From Tissierella sp. P1 (GTDB taxonomy: Bacteria > Bacillota > Clostridia > Tissierellales > Tissierellaceae), in contig NZ_NPMN01000016.1 of the NCBI RefSeq assembly GCF_002266425.1, positions 1-64,000 on the forward strand: a stretch of DNA of 64,000 bases, given 5' to 3'. The notes under the pieces were generated by a model. That model was not told the DNA's origin. It saw nothing but the letters and a program-made list of their open reading frames with translations, and ran no database searches. Numbering within the stretch: position 1 is the stretch's first letter; the number at the start of each line of letters is the position of its first letter. The position numbers and the translations under genes are program-made. Shown here one piece after another: positions 19,612 to 28,090 of this stretch.

Positions 19612-20964
19612 ATGAAGCAATTTTGGAAGGATAAGAAATTCTTAAAGGATATGCTGGTAATAGCAATTCCAATCGCATTACAAAATTTGATAACTTCTTC
19701 GCTAAATATGGTGGATACTTTAATGATATCTGAATTAGGTAAATCAAGTATAGCAGCAGTAGGTTTAGCAAATCAACTATTCTTTTTTTACTCTTTAATT
19801 ATTTTTGGAATTAATAGTGGTTCTTCAATATTTATATCTCAATTTTGGGGTAAAAATGATACAGAAAATATTAAAAGAGTATTAGGGTTAGCAGTGAGTC
19901 TAAGTGCCTTATCTGGATTAATTTTTACCATGGTGGCTTTCTTCTGTCCAGAGATAGTTATGAGATTTTTTATTAAGGAAGAAATAGTAGTTAGGCTAGG
20001 AAGTGATTATTTACGAATAGTTTCTTTGTCATATATAATTACTGGTATAAGCTTTGCTTTCAGTATAGCATCTAGAAGTATTGGACAGCCTAAAATGCCT
20101 ATGATTGTTTCAGCTATATCATTTATAACTAATACAATATTTAATTATTTACTTATTTTTGGACATTTTGGTTTTCCGGAATTGGGAGTAAAAGGAGCGG
20201 CTTATGGAACATTAATTGCGAGAATCGTTGAAATTAGTTTTATTCTTTATTTTGTATATACAGGTATAAAACCTCTAGCTGCTACTCTAAGGGAATTAAC
20301 AGATTGGACAAAAGAATTTGTTAACAGATATCTAAAGACTACTTACCCTGTGATAATTAATGAAACATTTTGGGCATTGGGACAAGTTATGTATTCTGCA
20401 GCTTATGCTAGAATGGGAGCAGAAGCAACTGCTGCAGTGCAAGTTGCAAGTACTATTCAAAATATTTTTTTTGTAATGGTAAGAGGATTAGCTAATGCTT
20501 GTACTGTTATGGTTGGTAATAAAATTGGTGCTGGAGATGAAGAAGAGGCATATAATTATGCAATTCAATTTTTAACTATGTCAACTATAGCAGGATTGGC
20601 CTTAGGGGTGATTTTAGGTTTAACACCTGACTTAACTTTAAAATTATTTAGAAATTTGGAATTAGATGTGTACAATTTATCTAGAAAATTATTAATGGTT
20701 GCAGGAATATTTTATTTTATAAGAACATTTAATTCTACATTGATTGTAGGAGTCCTCAGAGGTGGAGGGGATACTAGTTTTTCTATGTATCTTGAAATGG
20801 GAGCTGTATGGTTAATAGGAGTTCCTTTAGCATTTATTGGAGTTTTATTATTAAAGTTACCTGTTTATATTGTTTTTATATTAGTTTCCTTTGAAGAAAT
20901 AGTTAAGGCTGTTATAGGTTTACCAAGAGTTAAATCTAAAAAATGGATTAGAAATGTAACATAA
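19612..20964 (+). CDS. MATE family efflux transporter
   Basis: 450 residues with twelve helices in two MatE repeats. Recognisable segments are IPIALQNLITSSLNMVDTLM at the N-terminus, ASRSIGQPKMPMIVS in the first half and RTFNSTLIVGVLRGGGDT in the second. MATE pumps expel cationic drugs or metabolites in exchange for Na+ or H+. The N-terminal pattern resembles the NorM/DinF-like clostridial branch. A single-gene unit with GGAGG site and terminator. Substrate unknown. Confidence 0.92.
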   Translation: MKQFWKDKKFLKDMLVIAIPIALQNLITSSLNMVDTLMISELGKSSIAAVGLANQLFFFYSLIIFGINSGSSIFISQFWGKNDTENIKRVLGLAVSLSALSGLIFTMVAFFCPEIVMRFFIKEEIVVRLGSDYLRIVSLSYIITGISFAFSIASRSIGQPKMPMIVSAISFITNTIFNYLLIFGHFGFPELGVKGAAYGTLIARIVEISFILYFVYTGIKPLAATLRELTDWTKEFVNRYLKTTYPVIINETFWALGQVMYSAAYARMGAEATAAVQVASTIQNIFFVMVRGLANACTVMVGNKIGAGDEEEAYNYAIQFLTMSTIAGLALGVILGLTPDLTLKLFRNLELDVYNLSRKLLMVAGIFYFIRTFNSTLIVGVLRGGGDTSFSMYLEMGAVWLIGVPLAFIGVLLLKLPVYIVFILVSFEEIVKAVIGLPRVKSKKWIRNVT

Positions 20965-20990
20965 AAATGGCCTTTTATAGGCTGTTTTTT
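20962..20990 (+). terminator. terminator after the MATE gene
   Basis: Short stem AATGGCC with GGCTGTTT (two G-U pairs) around TTTTATA, followed by a run of six T. Confidence 0.65.
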
Positions 20991-21196
20991 ATAAGGAATA
21001 GGAAATTTCTACTTTTTAATTACATTTCTCCTAATTTAAACTTAGCTTTGAATATGCTCTAAGAAAGGCTTTATTAATATATTAGTGATTTGATAGAAGT
21101 ACTTCTTACAAAACATGAAATTTGACATTCTATTTTATACATAAGAGTTATGATATATAATATAATTATTGGTATATTTAAAGGAGTGATAGATTA

Positions 21197-21949
21197 ATGT
21201 CTAAATATAGAAAAATGTTTCAGATACCATATTATGATGCAGATAAATACAGACGAGCTACGCCTATAGCAATACTTACATATTTGGGTGAGACATCGGG
21301 GGCTCATACAGATCATATTGGATTTGGTGTTGATAAGCTACAAGCTCTAAACTATGGCTGGATGCTAAATAGATGGAAGGTTAAAATCCACAGATATCCA
21401 AATGTGAAAGAAAATATAACAATTGAGACTTGGACTTCTAGGGTCGATAAATTTTATGCTACTAGAGAATTTATTATATACGATGAAAAAGCTATAGAAA
21501 TAGGAAGGGCATCTACGGTTTGGATATTTTTAAATATGGAAAAAAAGAGACCTATTAGAGTACCAGTTGAATTTATTGAAGCAATCAATCCCATAGAAGA
21601 GAAAACCTTTGATGATTTTTATGATTTCAAAAAAGAGATAAAAATAGAAGAATACATTGATTTTCATGTGAGAAGATCAGATATTGATTACAATAATCAT
21701 GTAAATAATACTAAATATCTTTCTTGGATGCTGGAAACTATCCCTGAATATATTTATGAAAACTATATGCTAGATGAATTTGAAATTTTGTATAAAAAAG
21801 AAACTACCTATGGTAATACCATATTATCTGGAAGTAATGAAATAAATAAATCAGATGATTTACATAAATACTTCCATAATATTTTAGATAAGGATAATAA
21901 AGACAACCATTCCATGGGTGTAACTAAGTGGAAAAATATAAATAAATAA
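21197..21949 (+). CDS. acyl-ACP thioesterase (double-hotdog, FatA/FatB-like)
   Basis: 250 residues with two hotdog domains. The C-terminal hotdog holds the catalytic-type segment DIDYNNHVNNTKYLSWMLE, containing the Asp, Asn and His of plant and bacterial acyl-ACP thioesterases. The N-terminal hotdog has the long central helix starting ILTYLGETSGAHTD. It hydrolyses acyl-ACP to release free fatty acid, setting lipid chain length or supplying fatty acids. About 200 bases of upstream sequence hold no other gene. Confidence 0.92.
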   Translation: MSKYRKMFQIPYYDADKYRRATPIAILTYLGETSGAHTDHIGFGVDKLQALNYGWMLNRWKVKIHRYPNVKENITIETWTSRVDKFYATREFIIYDEKAIEIGRASTVWIFLNMEKKRPIRVPVEFIEAINPIEEKTFDDFYDFKKEIKIEEYIDFHVRRSDIDYNNHVNNTKYLSWMLETIPEYIYENYMLDEFEILYKKETTYGNTILSGSNEINKSDDLHKYFHNILDKDNKDNHSMGVTKWKNINK

Positions 21950-21978
21950 GTTAGGTGATATCACCTAACTTATTTATT
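21941..21978. terminator. bidirectional terminator between the thioesterase gene and the convergent gene
   Basis: A perfect 38-base palindrome centred between 21959 and 21960 (half-site AATAAATAAGTTAGGTGAT). It overlaps both stop codons and so serves both strands. Confidence 0.85.
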
Positions 21979-22474
21979 ATCCTTCAAAATCTACTTTTAT
22001 TATCTTCCCTTTTTCATCTAAGTTCATTTTTGTGATTTTAGTTAATTTTGGTACATTATCAATCTTGGCACATTCTACAAGATGATATATTTTAGAAGTA
22101 TCTCCTGTTAGTTTATAAACATCTTTTAATAATTTTAGAATTGAATAAGGATGTTCAGGTTCTTTTAGAGTTACAAATGATGTGTTTGGTTTTGCCATGG
22201 CTTCACCAATTAATTTTTCAAAATCCAAATTATCTAGGCCCGGAATAAGAAAATATTCAACATCACTATTTAAATCTTCAAACCCTTTTACTTGAACTGA
22301 TGTAAAACTACCTTTTGCTACTGCCATTAGAGTAGCCATCAATGGTCTTATACCTGCTGATCTATGTCCAGATACAATAACAGATTCTTTTTTAGCAATA
22401 GCTTCTTCAATATAGTTACCTTCTGCTTCGGTCATAAATTCTTGTGTTACATACTTTTGAATCATAGAGTTCAT
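21977..22474 (-). CDS. uncharacterised protein resembling a degenerate secretion-ATPase (CpaF/PilB-like) fragment
   Basis: 165 residues, soluble. The segment SVIVSGHRSAGIRPLMATLM aligns by eye with the P-loop strand-helix of type II/IV secretion ATPases (xxVSGxxGSGKTTL), but the Gly-Lys-Thr core is replaced by AGIRP, so ATP binding is doubtful. A following strand-loop and a helix with a possible Walker-B-like position also fit a RecA-type fold. No pilus or secretion genes are nearby. ATG has an AGGAG site. Treat as hypothetical; the fold resemblance is a visual inference. Confidence 0.6.
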   Translation of the reverse strand: MNSMIQKYVTQEFMTEAEGNYIEEAIAKKESVIVSGHRSAGIRPLMATLMAVAKGSFTSVQVKGFEDLNSDVEYFLIPGLDNLDFEKLIGEAMAKPNTSFVTLKEPEHPYSILKLLKDVYKLTGDTSKIYHLVECAKIDNVPKLTKITKMNLDEKGKIIKVDFEG

Positions 22475-22704
22475 TTAAAACGCTCCTTTGTTTATTGAAT
22501 TTTATTAAATTTGAATAACGATGTAAGAGATATTCACATCATTATAATAACACTAAAGAATAGTAAAATAAAGTTTTGTTATATTTTAGTCAAAACTAAG
22601 TGAATTACTCTATATAATTTTGCCCAAATTAATGATAAAATAGGTATACTATATTTAAAATAAAAATTTAATATTAAATGTATTAAGTTTGAGGGGTGCT
22701 AATG

Positions 22705-23148
22705 ATGAAAATAAGAATGGAAAAGCAAAAAAATATAGCTCTTATTGCTCATGATAATAAGAAAGATGATCTGATAGATTGGGTAAAAGAAAATAGAGAG
22801 ATTTTATCAAAACACTTTTTATGTGGTACAGGAACTACTTCCAGGCGAATATCAGATAGTACAGATTTACCAGTGAAAGCTTTTAAATCTGGTCCGTTGG
22901 GTGGAGATCAGCAAATAGGAGCTCGTATTGTTGAGGGGAAAATTGATATGGTAATTTTTTTCTGGGATCCCTTGGAAGCTCAGCCTCATGATCCAGATGT
23001 GAAAGCCTTACTTCGAATTGCTGTTTTATATGATATACCTATAGCAACCAATAGGTCGTCTGCAGATTATATACTATCTTCACCATTAATGGATGAGGAA
23101 TATATGAGGGAAATAGTTGATTTTTCCAATTTGAGAATACCAAAATAG
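22705..23148 (+). CDS. mgsA: methylglyoxal synthase
   Basis: 147 residues, family length about 150. It converts dihydroxyacetone phosphate to methylglyoxal plus phosphate, a bypass relieving sugar-phosphate overload. Catalytic Asp68 lies in [11 protein letters not shown]; phosphate and substrate residues lie in [10 protein letters not shown] (His95, Asp98). N-terminal [10 protein letters not shown] and CGTGTTSRR are also family signatures. ATG at 22702 or 22705 follows GAGGGG; the latter gives the better spacing of eight bases. Confidence 0.96.
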   Translation: MKIRMEKQKNIALIAHDNKKDDLIDWVKENREILSKHFLCGTGTTSRRISDSTDLPVKAFKSGPLGGDQQIGARIVEGKIDMVIFFWDPLEAQPHDPDVKALLRIAVLYDIPIATNRSSADYILSSPLMDEEYMREIVDFSNLRIPK

Positions 23149-23216
23149 TTTGAAAATTTATTATGGTATTAAGACAAATTAAGCTCTAGATTTGTTAAAA
23201 AAGATATAAAATGTAG

Positions 23217-23245
23217 TTGCAATCTATCTTAGAGTGTGTTAAGAT
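23217..23245 (+). promoter_or_regulatory. candidate promoter giving a long 5' leader to the cold-shock gene
   Basis: TTGCAA (23217-23222), 17-base spacer, TAAGAT (23240-23245). A start here would leave a leader of about 138 bases before the cold-shock ORF. Long structured leaders are usual for csp mRNAs and mediate cold induction. The remaining gene-free sequence on either side shows no other feature. Confidence 0.4.
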
Positions 23246-23389
23246 TAGGGTGTAGCTTTAATTCGGAAGTAAATAATCAATACACAATAATTTCTACAGG
23301 TTCAGAATTTTATCTGCATATAGTAAAGAAATTTTATTGTTGGTATTTTTACAAAGAATTAAAGAAATAAAATTTCGGAGGTATATGCA

Positions 23390-23587
23390 ATGAAAGGTAC
23401 AGTAAAATGGTTTAATGCAGAAAAAGGATTTGGATTTATTACTACTGAAGAAGGAAACGATGTATTCGCTCACTTCTCACAAATCAACAAAGAAGGATTC
23501 AAAACTTTAGAAGAAGGTCAAGAAGTTGAATTCAACGTTGTAGAAGGCGCTAAAGGTCTACAAGCTGAAAACATCACTATTCTATAG
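23390..23587 (+). CDS. cold-shock domain protein, CspA family
   Basis: 65 residues, a single five-stranded OB-fold. RNP1 is KGFGFITTE and RNP2 is DVFAHFSQI, the aromatic nucleic-acid-binding surface. It acts as an RNA chaperone, melting mRNA secondary structure. CGGAGG ribosome site nine bases before ATG. Codon use is more C-ending than its neighbours, consistent with high expression. Confidence 0.96.
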   Translation: MKGTVKWFNAEKGFGFITTEEGNDVFAHFSQINKEGFKTLEEGQEVEFNVVEGAKGLQAENITIL

Positions 23588-23602
23588 TAAATGGATACTC
23601 AC

Positions 23603-23637
23603 AACCTCTTAAAGATATATCTTTAAGAGGTTTTATA
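23603..23637 (+). terminator. terminator after the cold-shock gene
   Basis: Perfect 14-bp stem AACCTCTTAAAGAT with ATCTTTAAGAGGTT (23603-23616 and 23619-23632), then TTTTATATTA. Confidence 0.85.
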
Positions 23638-23713
23638 TTATTGAAGATAAAAGATTTATTGATTATTTAGAACAGGGAGATGTATTAAAAATTTAAATAA
23701 AAGGAGAATACAT

Positions 23714-24463
23714 ATGAGTGAAAAGAGAGTTCTTGCAGTAGTTAATGGTAAAGAGATAACAGAGGATACTGTACTTAGATTCCTTAATGATTTGGGGCCT
23801 CAAATGGCAATGCAGTTTCAATCGCCGGAAGGCATTAAAAGGGTAGTAGATGAGTTAGTAAATCAGGAATTAATATATTTGAATGCTCTAGAAAATGGCT
23901 TGGATAAAAAAGAAGATTTCACTAAAGAACTAGAAAGGTTGAAAGAGGGATTACTTAAACAATATGCCCTAAATAATATTTTATCTGAAATCACGGTAAC
24001 AGAGGGAGAGATATTAGATTTTTATAATCAAAACAAAAATAATTTTCATAAACCTGAAACTGTAGTTGCTAGTCATATTTTAGTAGATAATGAAGAAAAA
24101 GCTAAAGATATTATAAAAGAGATAAATGAAGGTCTTTCTTTTGAAGACGCTGCGATAAATTATTCATCATGTCCTTCTAAAGAGCAAGGAGGAAACTTAG
24201 GTGAATTTACTAAAGGACAAATGGTTCCAGAGTTTGAAACAGCAGCTTTTAATATGGAAGTAGATACTATCTCAGAGCCAGTAAAAACTCAGTTTGGGTA
24301 TCATATAATCAAATTAACAGCCAAGAATAAAGAAACTATGAGCACATTTGATGAAGTTAAGGCTCAAATAACTGATCAAGTACTTGGAATGAAGCAACAA
24401 CAAGCTTATTTGGATAAGACAAATGAATTAAAACAAAAATATAAAGTAGTAAATAATATGTAA
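23714..24463 (+). CDS. parvulin-type peptidyl-prolyl isomerase (PpiC with SurA-N-like region)
   Basis: 249 residues. An N-terminal SurA-like helical chaperone region (about 1-110) precedes a rotamase domain (about 112-205) with VASHILV, CPSKEQGGNLGEF and QFGYHIIKL, the conserved parvulin motifs. Most clostridial relatives (PrsA) have a lipoprotein signal; this one has none, so a cytosolic folding role is likely. AAAGGAG site seven bases before ATG. No clear terminator follows, only a weak AT-rich hairpin at 24503-24518. Confidence 0.92.
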   Translation: MSEKRVLAVVNGKEITEDTVLRFLNDLGPQMAMQFQSPEGIKRVVDELVNQELIYLNALENGLDKKEDFTKELERLKEGLLKQYALNNILSEITVTEGEILDFYNQNKNNFHKPETVVASHILVDNEEKAKDIIKEINEGLSFEDAAINYSSCPSKEQGGNLGEFTKGQMVPEFETAAFNMEVDTISEPVKTQFGYHIIKLTAKNKETMSTFDEVKAQITDQVLGMKQQQAYLDKTNELKQKYKVVNNM

Positions 24464-24524
24464 ATATAATAAAGAAAATTATTGTAAAAAACTAAAAAGA
24501 TTATATGAAAAATCATATTTATAA

Positions 24525-24553
24525 TTGTTATATATTTATATATATGCTATAAT
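24525..24553 (+). promoter_or_regulatory. promoter of the 6S-like RNA
   Basis: TTGTTA (24525-24530), a 17-base spacer, and a perfect TATAAT (24548-24553). No open reading frame follows; transcription would start near 24560. Confidence 0.6.
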
Positions 24554-24560
24554 GTAAATT

Positions 24561-24775
24561 GTAGTAAATAAATTATAGAAACAAGTAAGGGAGAGAAGTT
24601 GATGTCAGCGTTTGTTCTTAACTAAATCAACTAAATAGTTGAATCTTAAAAAACTTTAACCTAGAAGTGTTTAGGTTTATTTGTTGACGGTTTTTTAAGA
24701 GTAAGTTAGGAACACGGAAATCATTAGACCTTATGATATATTGTAAAAACCGTGCTTTTGTACGGTTTTTTTATG
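24561..24775 (+). ncRNA. ssrS: probable 6S RNA
   Basis: A promoter, about 200 bases of non-coding sequence and an intrinsic terminator enclose a rod-like RNA. Pairings seen: closing TAAGG/CCTTA (24586-24590, 24729-24733); CGT/ACG; GTTCTTAACT/AGTTAGGAAC (24614-24623, 24704-24713, one G-U); a large asymmetric central bubble whose 5' strand holds a small hairpin CAACT/AGTTG; TCTTAAAAAAC/GTTTTTTAAGA (24644-24654, 24690-24700); apical AACCTA/TAGGTT. A long hairpin with a central bubble that mimics an open promoter is the diagnostic 6S shape, and the 5' TTGATGT recalls Bacillus 6S. 6S RNA sequesters housekeeping RNA polymerase in stationary phase. No covariance search was possible. Confidence 0.65.
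24745..24773 (+). terminator. terminator of the 6S-like RNA
   Basis: Stem AAAAACCGT with ACGGTTTTT (24745-24753, 24762-24770), ending in a run of seven T. Confidence 0.85.
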
Positions 24776-25036
24776 CCCAAAATTATTATATATTCTCTTA
24801 TAGTCATAATAGTAATATACTTTCTTTTAATTACTATTGTTATTTTATAATTAAAGAGGATATTAGTTCTTGGTGTATATTTTAAGTTATAAAAAGGCTG
24901 TAGTGACACTTTGTGTTGCTATGGTCTTTTTTGTTGAAGTTTCTATTTTACTTTTAAATATTAGTTTGAATATAACCGTCATGAGTAGTTTCTACCTTAG
25001 TCCTGTAGAACTTAATATATTATATGGAGGGTTATA
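24776..25036 (+). other. gene-free leader region with three hairpins before bpsA
   Basis: No credible open reading frame. It holds (1) a 9-bp repeat AATAGTAAT/ATTACTATT at 24808-24838; (2) a strong hairpin at 24891-24930 (18 consecutive pairs counting G-U, triloop TTT) followed by TTTTTTG, a good intrinsic terminator; and (3) a hairpin TTCTAC/GTAGAA ending about 20 bases before the bpsA ribosome site. The terminator could end a second short transcript or act as an attenuator for bpsA. Confidence 0.5.
24891..24933 (+). terminator. intrinsic terminator or attenuator upstream of bpsA
   Basis: Arms 24891-24909 and 24913-24930 pair continuously with several G-U pairs around a TTT loop, then a T-run. 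About 105 bases lie between it and the next start codon. Confidence 0.65.
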
Positions 25037-26206
25037 ATGATGTTTAATTATATAGAAGAAGTAAATAAAAATATAAAAATAGAAGAAGGAAAAAATGTTA
25101 TAGAGAACATATTAATAAATATATATTTTAAAGAGGGAATTTCTACTAAAGAATTGGGAAGAAATATGCTTTTACCCATCCCAATAGTTGCTGCCATAAA
25201 GAAAGAGTTTATAAAGAGAAAAATACTTATTCAAGATAGAGGAATAAGACTTACTTCAGAAGGGAAAGCGTTTATAGAAGATGAATTGGGATTTAAGAAT
25301 ATAAATAAAAACTTATATATTAAACTATTGACAGAACCGTGGAAAGATCATAAGGAGATTATTGAAATAAGAGAAGAATTAAATATAATTTTTAAAAATC
25401 GTCCTCAGGTAGATGTTACTATTGATCAATCAAAGTGTAGTATAGATACAGCAATTAAAAGAGCAGTATTATGTATTAAAAATCATACGTTAATAGGAAA
25501 AAAGATTTTATGCATAGGTGATGATGATTTAGTTAGTATAGCTATAGGATTTTTATTGAGAAAGCTTTACAAAACTTCTATAAAATATAAGACTTCCATT
25601 ACAGTAATGGATATAGATAAAAGGATTATTAACTATATAAATAATATAGCTATAGAAGAAAATCTTCCTATCAAATGTGAATATATAGATTTTAGAAAAG
25701 AACTATCAAAAGATTTTAAAAAGCAGTTTGATTGTTTTTTTACAGATCCTCCTTATACTCTTGAGGGAATGAACTTATTTCTTTCAAGGGGAATAGAAGC
25801 TTTAAATGATGAAAGTGGACTTTTTATATATCTTTCCTATGCTCATAAATCTCCAGATTTTGAGTTAGATATGCAAAAGAACTTTTTGAAAATGGGTCTT
25901 GTAGTTTCAGAGATAATAACTAGATTTAACACCTATGAAGGAGCAGAAATAATTGGTAATATAGGGCAGATGATAATTCTTAAAACCACTAATAATAGTA
26001 AAGCATTAGTGGGGAACTCTTATGAAGGAGCTATCTATACTGGAGAACTTAGGGCCACGGCACGTCTATATAAATGTAAAAAATGTGGAGAGATGCTGAA
26101 GGTAGGAAGTTTAGAGAAATTTAGAACCATAGAAGAATTAAAGCTGAAAAGATGCTCTAAATGTAATAGCCAAGTTTTTGAGTTGATAGATAAAAGAAGT
26201 ATTTAA
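25037..26206 (+). CDS. bpsA: N4-bis(aminopropyl)spermidine synthase-like protein (BpsA)
   Basis: 389 residues. An N-terminal winged helix-like region (about 1-90) precedes a Rossmann-type methyltransferase-like fold with the aminopropyltransferase motif GDDD (161-164) and the DPPYT motif (237-241) characteristic of BpsA enzymes. A C-terminal zinc ribbon (CKKC about 343-346, CSKC about 378-381) completes it. BpsA adds two aminopropyl groups from decarboxylated S-adenosylmethionine to spermidine, forming a quaternary or tertiary branched polyamine, known mainly from thermophiles such as Thermococcus. No speD or other polyamine gene is adjacent. GGAGGG site seven bases before ATG. Family assignment is strong; the exact product is inferred. 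Confidence 0.85.
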   Translation: MMFNYIEEVNKNIKIEEGKNVIENILINIYFKEGISTKELGRNMLLPIPIVAAIKKEFIKRKILIQDRGIRLTSEGKAFIEDELGFKNINKNLYIKLLTEPWKDHKEIIEIREELNIIFKNRPQVDVTIDQSKCSIDTAIKRAVLCIKNHTLIGKKILCIGDDDLVSIAIGFLLRKLYKTSIKYKTSITVMDIDKRIINYINNIAIEENLPIKCEYIDFRKELSKDFKKQFDCFFTDPPYTLEGMNLFLSRGIEALNDESGLFIYLSYAHKSPDFELDMQKNFLKMGLVVSEIITRFNTYEGAEIIGNIGQMIILKTTNNSKALVGNSYEGAIYTGELRATARLYKCKKCGEMLKVGSLEKFRTIEELKLKRCSKCNSQVFELIDKRSI

Positions 26207-26318
26207 GTATGTTTATATATTTAATATAATTTTATATATTAGAAAGAGCTAGAAACTATAAAGGCTAATAAGATTATAATTAAGATATTATTTAAAATAA
26301 ATATAAGTTAAAATATTT

Positions 26319-26362
26319 GAAAATCCATAGGTGCTTTGTGTTGTATGCCTATGGATTTTCTA
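26319..26362. terminator. hairpin/terminator after bpsA
   Basis: Perfect 13-bp inverted repeat GAAAATCCATAGG with CCTATGGATTTTC (26319-26331, 26348-26360). The T-run is within the arm rather than beyond it. The remaining 290 gene-free bases before the nqr operon show nothing else clear. Confidence 0.55.
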
Positions 26363-26501
26363 TAAGTATGCCGTATTTTTAGAACTTATTCTAAATAATA
26401 TAGTATCTTTATTATCAATATAGTTAACAAATGTTATTTTATCAAAATATTGGGAATATATCATACTATATATTAACTCATTAAAATATGGAGGTGTTAT
26501 T

Positions 26502-27485
26502 TTGAACTTAAAGAATTTCTCAAAGTATTTTATTAAACAAAAGATGATGCGAACAGTTATTATTTCTTTAATACCTATAATATTTGCATCAATCTATTTT
26601 TTCGGATGGAGAACTTTGATACTTTTAGGAATCGTTACAGTTGCTGGAGTAACTACAGAATGGATATTTGAAAAAAAATATAATAGAAAAGTATCAGAGG
26701 CAGTATTTGTTAGTTGTATTTTATACACATTGACATTGCCTCCTACTACGCCATATTGGATAGCAGTAACAGGGATTATATTTGGTATTTTATTTGCAAA
26801 AGAAGTATTCGGAGGTTTTGGAAAAAATGTTTTTAATCCGGCTTTAGTTGCTAGAGCATTTGTATATGTGTGTTTCCCAACCCCTTTGACTATAGAATGG
26901 TCAAAAGCAGCTTTAGGTTTTCCAGGAGGATTAGGTACCTATATAACTGAAGGAGTAGAGGCAGTATCCCAAGCGACGCCTATGCTATTATTTAGAGATA
27001 CGGGAAAAATAGCCTCTTTAATGGACCTAGTCATTGGAAATGTTTCTGGGTCTATGGGAGAAACATCTGCTGTTTTAATAGTGTTAGCTGGTATTTACTT
27101 AATTTATAAGAAGGTTGCTTCTTGGCAAATAATGGCTGGTGTTTTAATCGGATTTACAGGTCTAAGTAGTATCCTCTATGCATTAGGTAATAGTCAGATT
27201 CCTAATCCTATTTTTGGTATACTTGCTGGAGGATTATTATTTGGTACTGTATTTATGGCAACGGATCCTATATCAGCTCCGAAGACAAAGGAAGGAAAAT
27301 GGATATATGGTATTCTTATAGGTATAGTTACTGTAATTATAAGGGGATATGCATTATTTGCTGGTGGTATGATGTTTGCAATACTGATAGCTAATACCTT
27401 TGCACCGATAATTGATGAGGGAGTCAATGCTTATAAGAAATACAGAAAAGAATCAAAGGCTAAAAAGGAAGAGGTGGCAATATGA
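26502..27485 (+). CDS. nqrB: NqrB-like membrane subunit (NqrB/RnfD family)
   Basis: 327 residues with about ten helices. FMN-attachment motif SQAT with Thr159 as the covalent flavin site; family segments NPALVARAF and VFMATDPISAPKTKEGKW, then MMFAILIANTFAPIID, all closer to NqrB than to RnfD. It lacks the roughly 80-residue N-terminal extension of typical NqrB, giving RnfD-like length. In Na+-NQR, NqrB carries FMN and riboflavin and part of the sodium path. First gene of a five-gene operon, TTG start after GGAGG. nqrA, normally upstream, is absent: only bpsA and a hairpin precede it. Confidence 0.85.
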   Translation: MNLKNFSKYFIKQKMMRTVIISLIPIIFASIYFFGWRTLILLGIVTVAGVTTEWIFEKKYNRKVSEAVFVSCILYTLTLPPTTPYWIAVTGIIFGILFAKEVFGGFGKNVFNPALVARAFVYVCFPTPLTIEWSKAALGFPGGLGTYITEGVEAVSQATPMLLFRDTGKIASLMDLVIGNVSGSMGETSAVLIVLAGIYLIYKKVASWQIMAGVLIGFTGLSSILYALGNSQIPNPIFGILAGGLLFGTVFMATDPISAPKTKEGKWIYGILIGIVTVIIRGYALFAGGMMFAILIANTFAPIIDEGVNAYKKYRKESKAKKEEVAI

Positions 27486-28087
27486 AGAAATCTTTTAGTT
27501 TTCCAATAATTTTCATGATTATTATTACTGCTTTTTTCACTTTTATATTAGCTTTTTTAAATTATAGTACTGCTGATAAAATTGCATTTAATCAAGAAAT
27601 TGAGTTAAGTAGGAAACTTCTATATATTTTTGATATTGAGCCACTATCTGAAAATCCCAATGACATTAATGAAGCTTTTATGGAAAATATAGGCTCTATA
27701 CCGTTTGGTGATGATTCTATGTACGTATATTATGATAAGAATCAAGAAATCCTAGGATATGCTGTACCCATAAATGGCTCTGGTCTATGGGGAAGTATAG
27801 AAGGATATGTTGGAATTTCGGCCGACTATTCAACAATTCTTGGGCTAGATTTTACTTCTCATAGTGAAACACCGGGATTAGGTGGTAGAATATCGGAGGA
27901 TTGGTATAAAGAACAATTCAGAGGAATTGATATAACAGGATCACAGAATGGAAATTATATTATATATAAGCCAGCGCCTGGAGGAAATGTAGATGCTATA
28001 GCTGGTGCAACTTTGACTTCAAAATCTGTGAGTAAATTCTTAAATGAAGACATAGATAATTTCATTAAAGAGAGAAAGGGGGAATAG
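27482..28087 (+). CDS. nqrC: NqrC-like FMN-binding subunit (NqrC/RnfG family)
   Basis: 201 residues: one N-terminal transmembrane helix (about 7-28) and an extracytoplasmic FMN-binding domain with the flavinylation motif AGATLTSKSV, Thr177 being the predicted covalent FMN site, plus HSETPGLGGRI. ATG overlaps the nqrB stop by four bases (ATGA). An ApbE flavin transferase would be needed for maturation; none is in the window. Confidence 0.9.
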   Translation: MKKSFSFPIIFMIIITAFFTFILAFLNYSTADKIAFNQEIELSRKLLYIFDIEPLSENPNDINEAFMENIGSIPFGDDSMYVYYDKNQEILGYAVPINGSGLWGSIEGYVGISADYSTILGLDFTSHSETPGLGGRISEDWYKEQFRGIDITGSQNGNYIIYKPAPGGNVDAIAGATLTSKSVSKFLNEDIDNFIKERKGE

Positions 28088-28090
28088 GAA

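Noticed and set aside
22572-22597. AGTTTTG/CAAAACT inverted repeat before mgsA as a Rex or other redox operator
   Set aside because: Seven-base arms with a 12-base gap do not match the Rex TTGTTAA-N4-TTAACAA pattern, and such short repeats are expected by chance in AT-rich DNA.
24984-25012. Sequence AGTTTCTACC upstream of bpsA, resembling the J2/3 segment of purine riboswitches
   Set aside because: The P3 hairpin and the 3' GGACTA-like strand are missing, and the P1/J1-2 TATAATC segment is not found at the right distance; the stretch instead forms a simple TTCTAC/GTAGAA hairpin.
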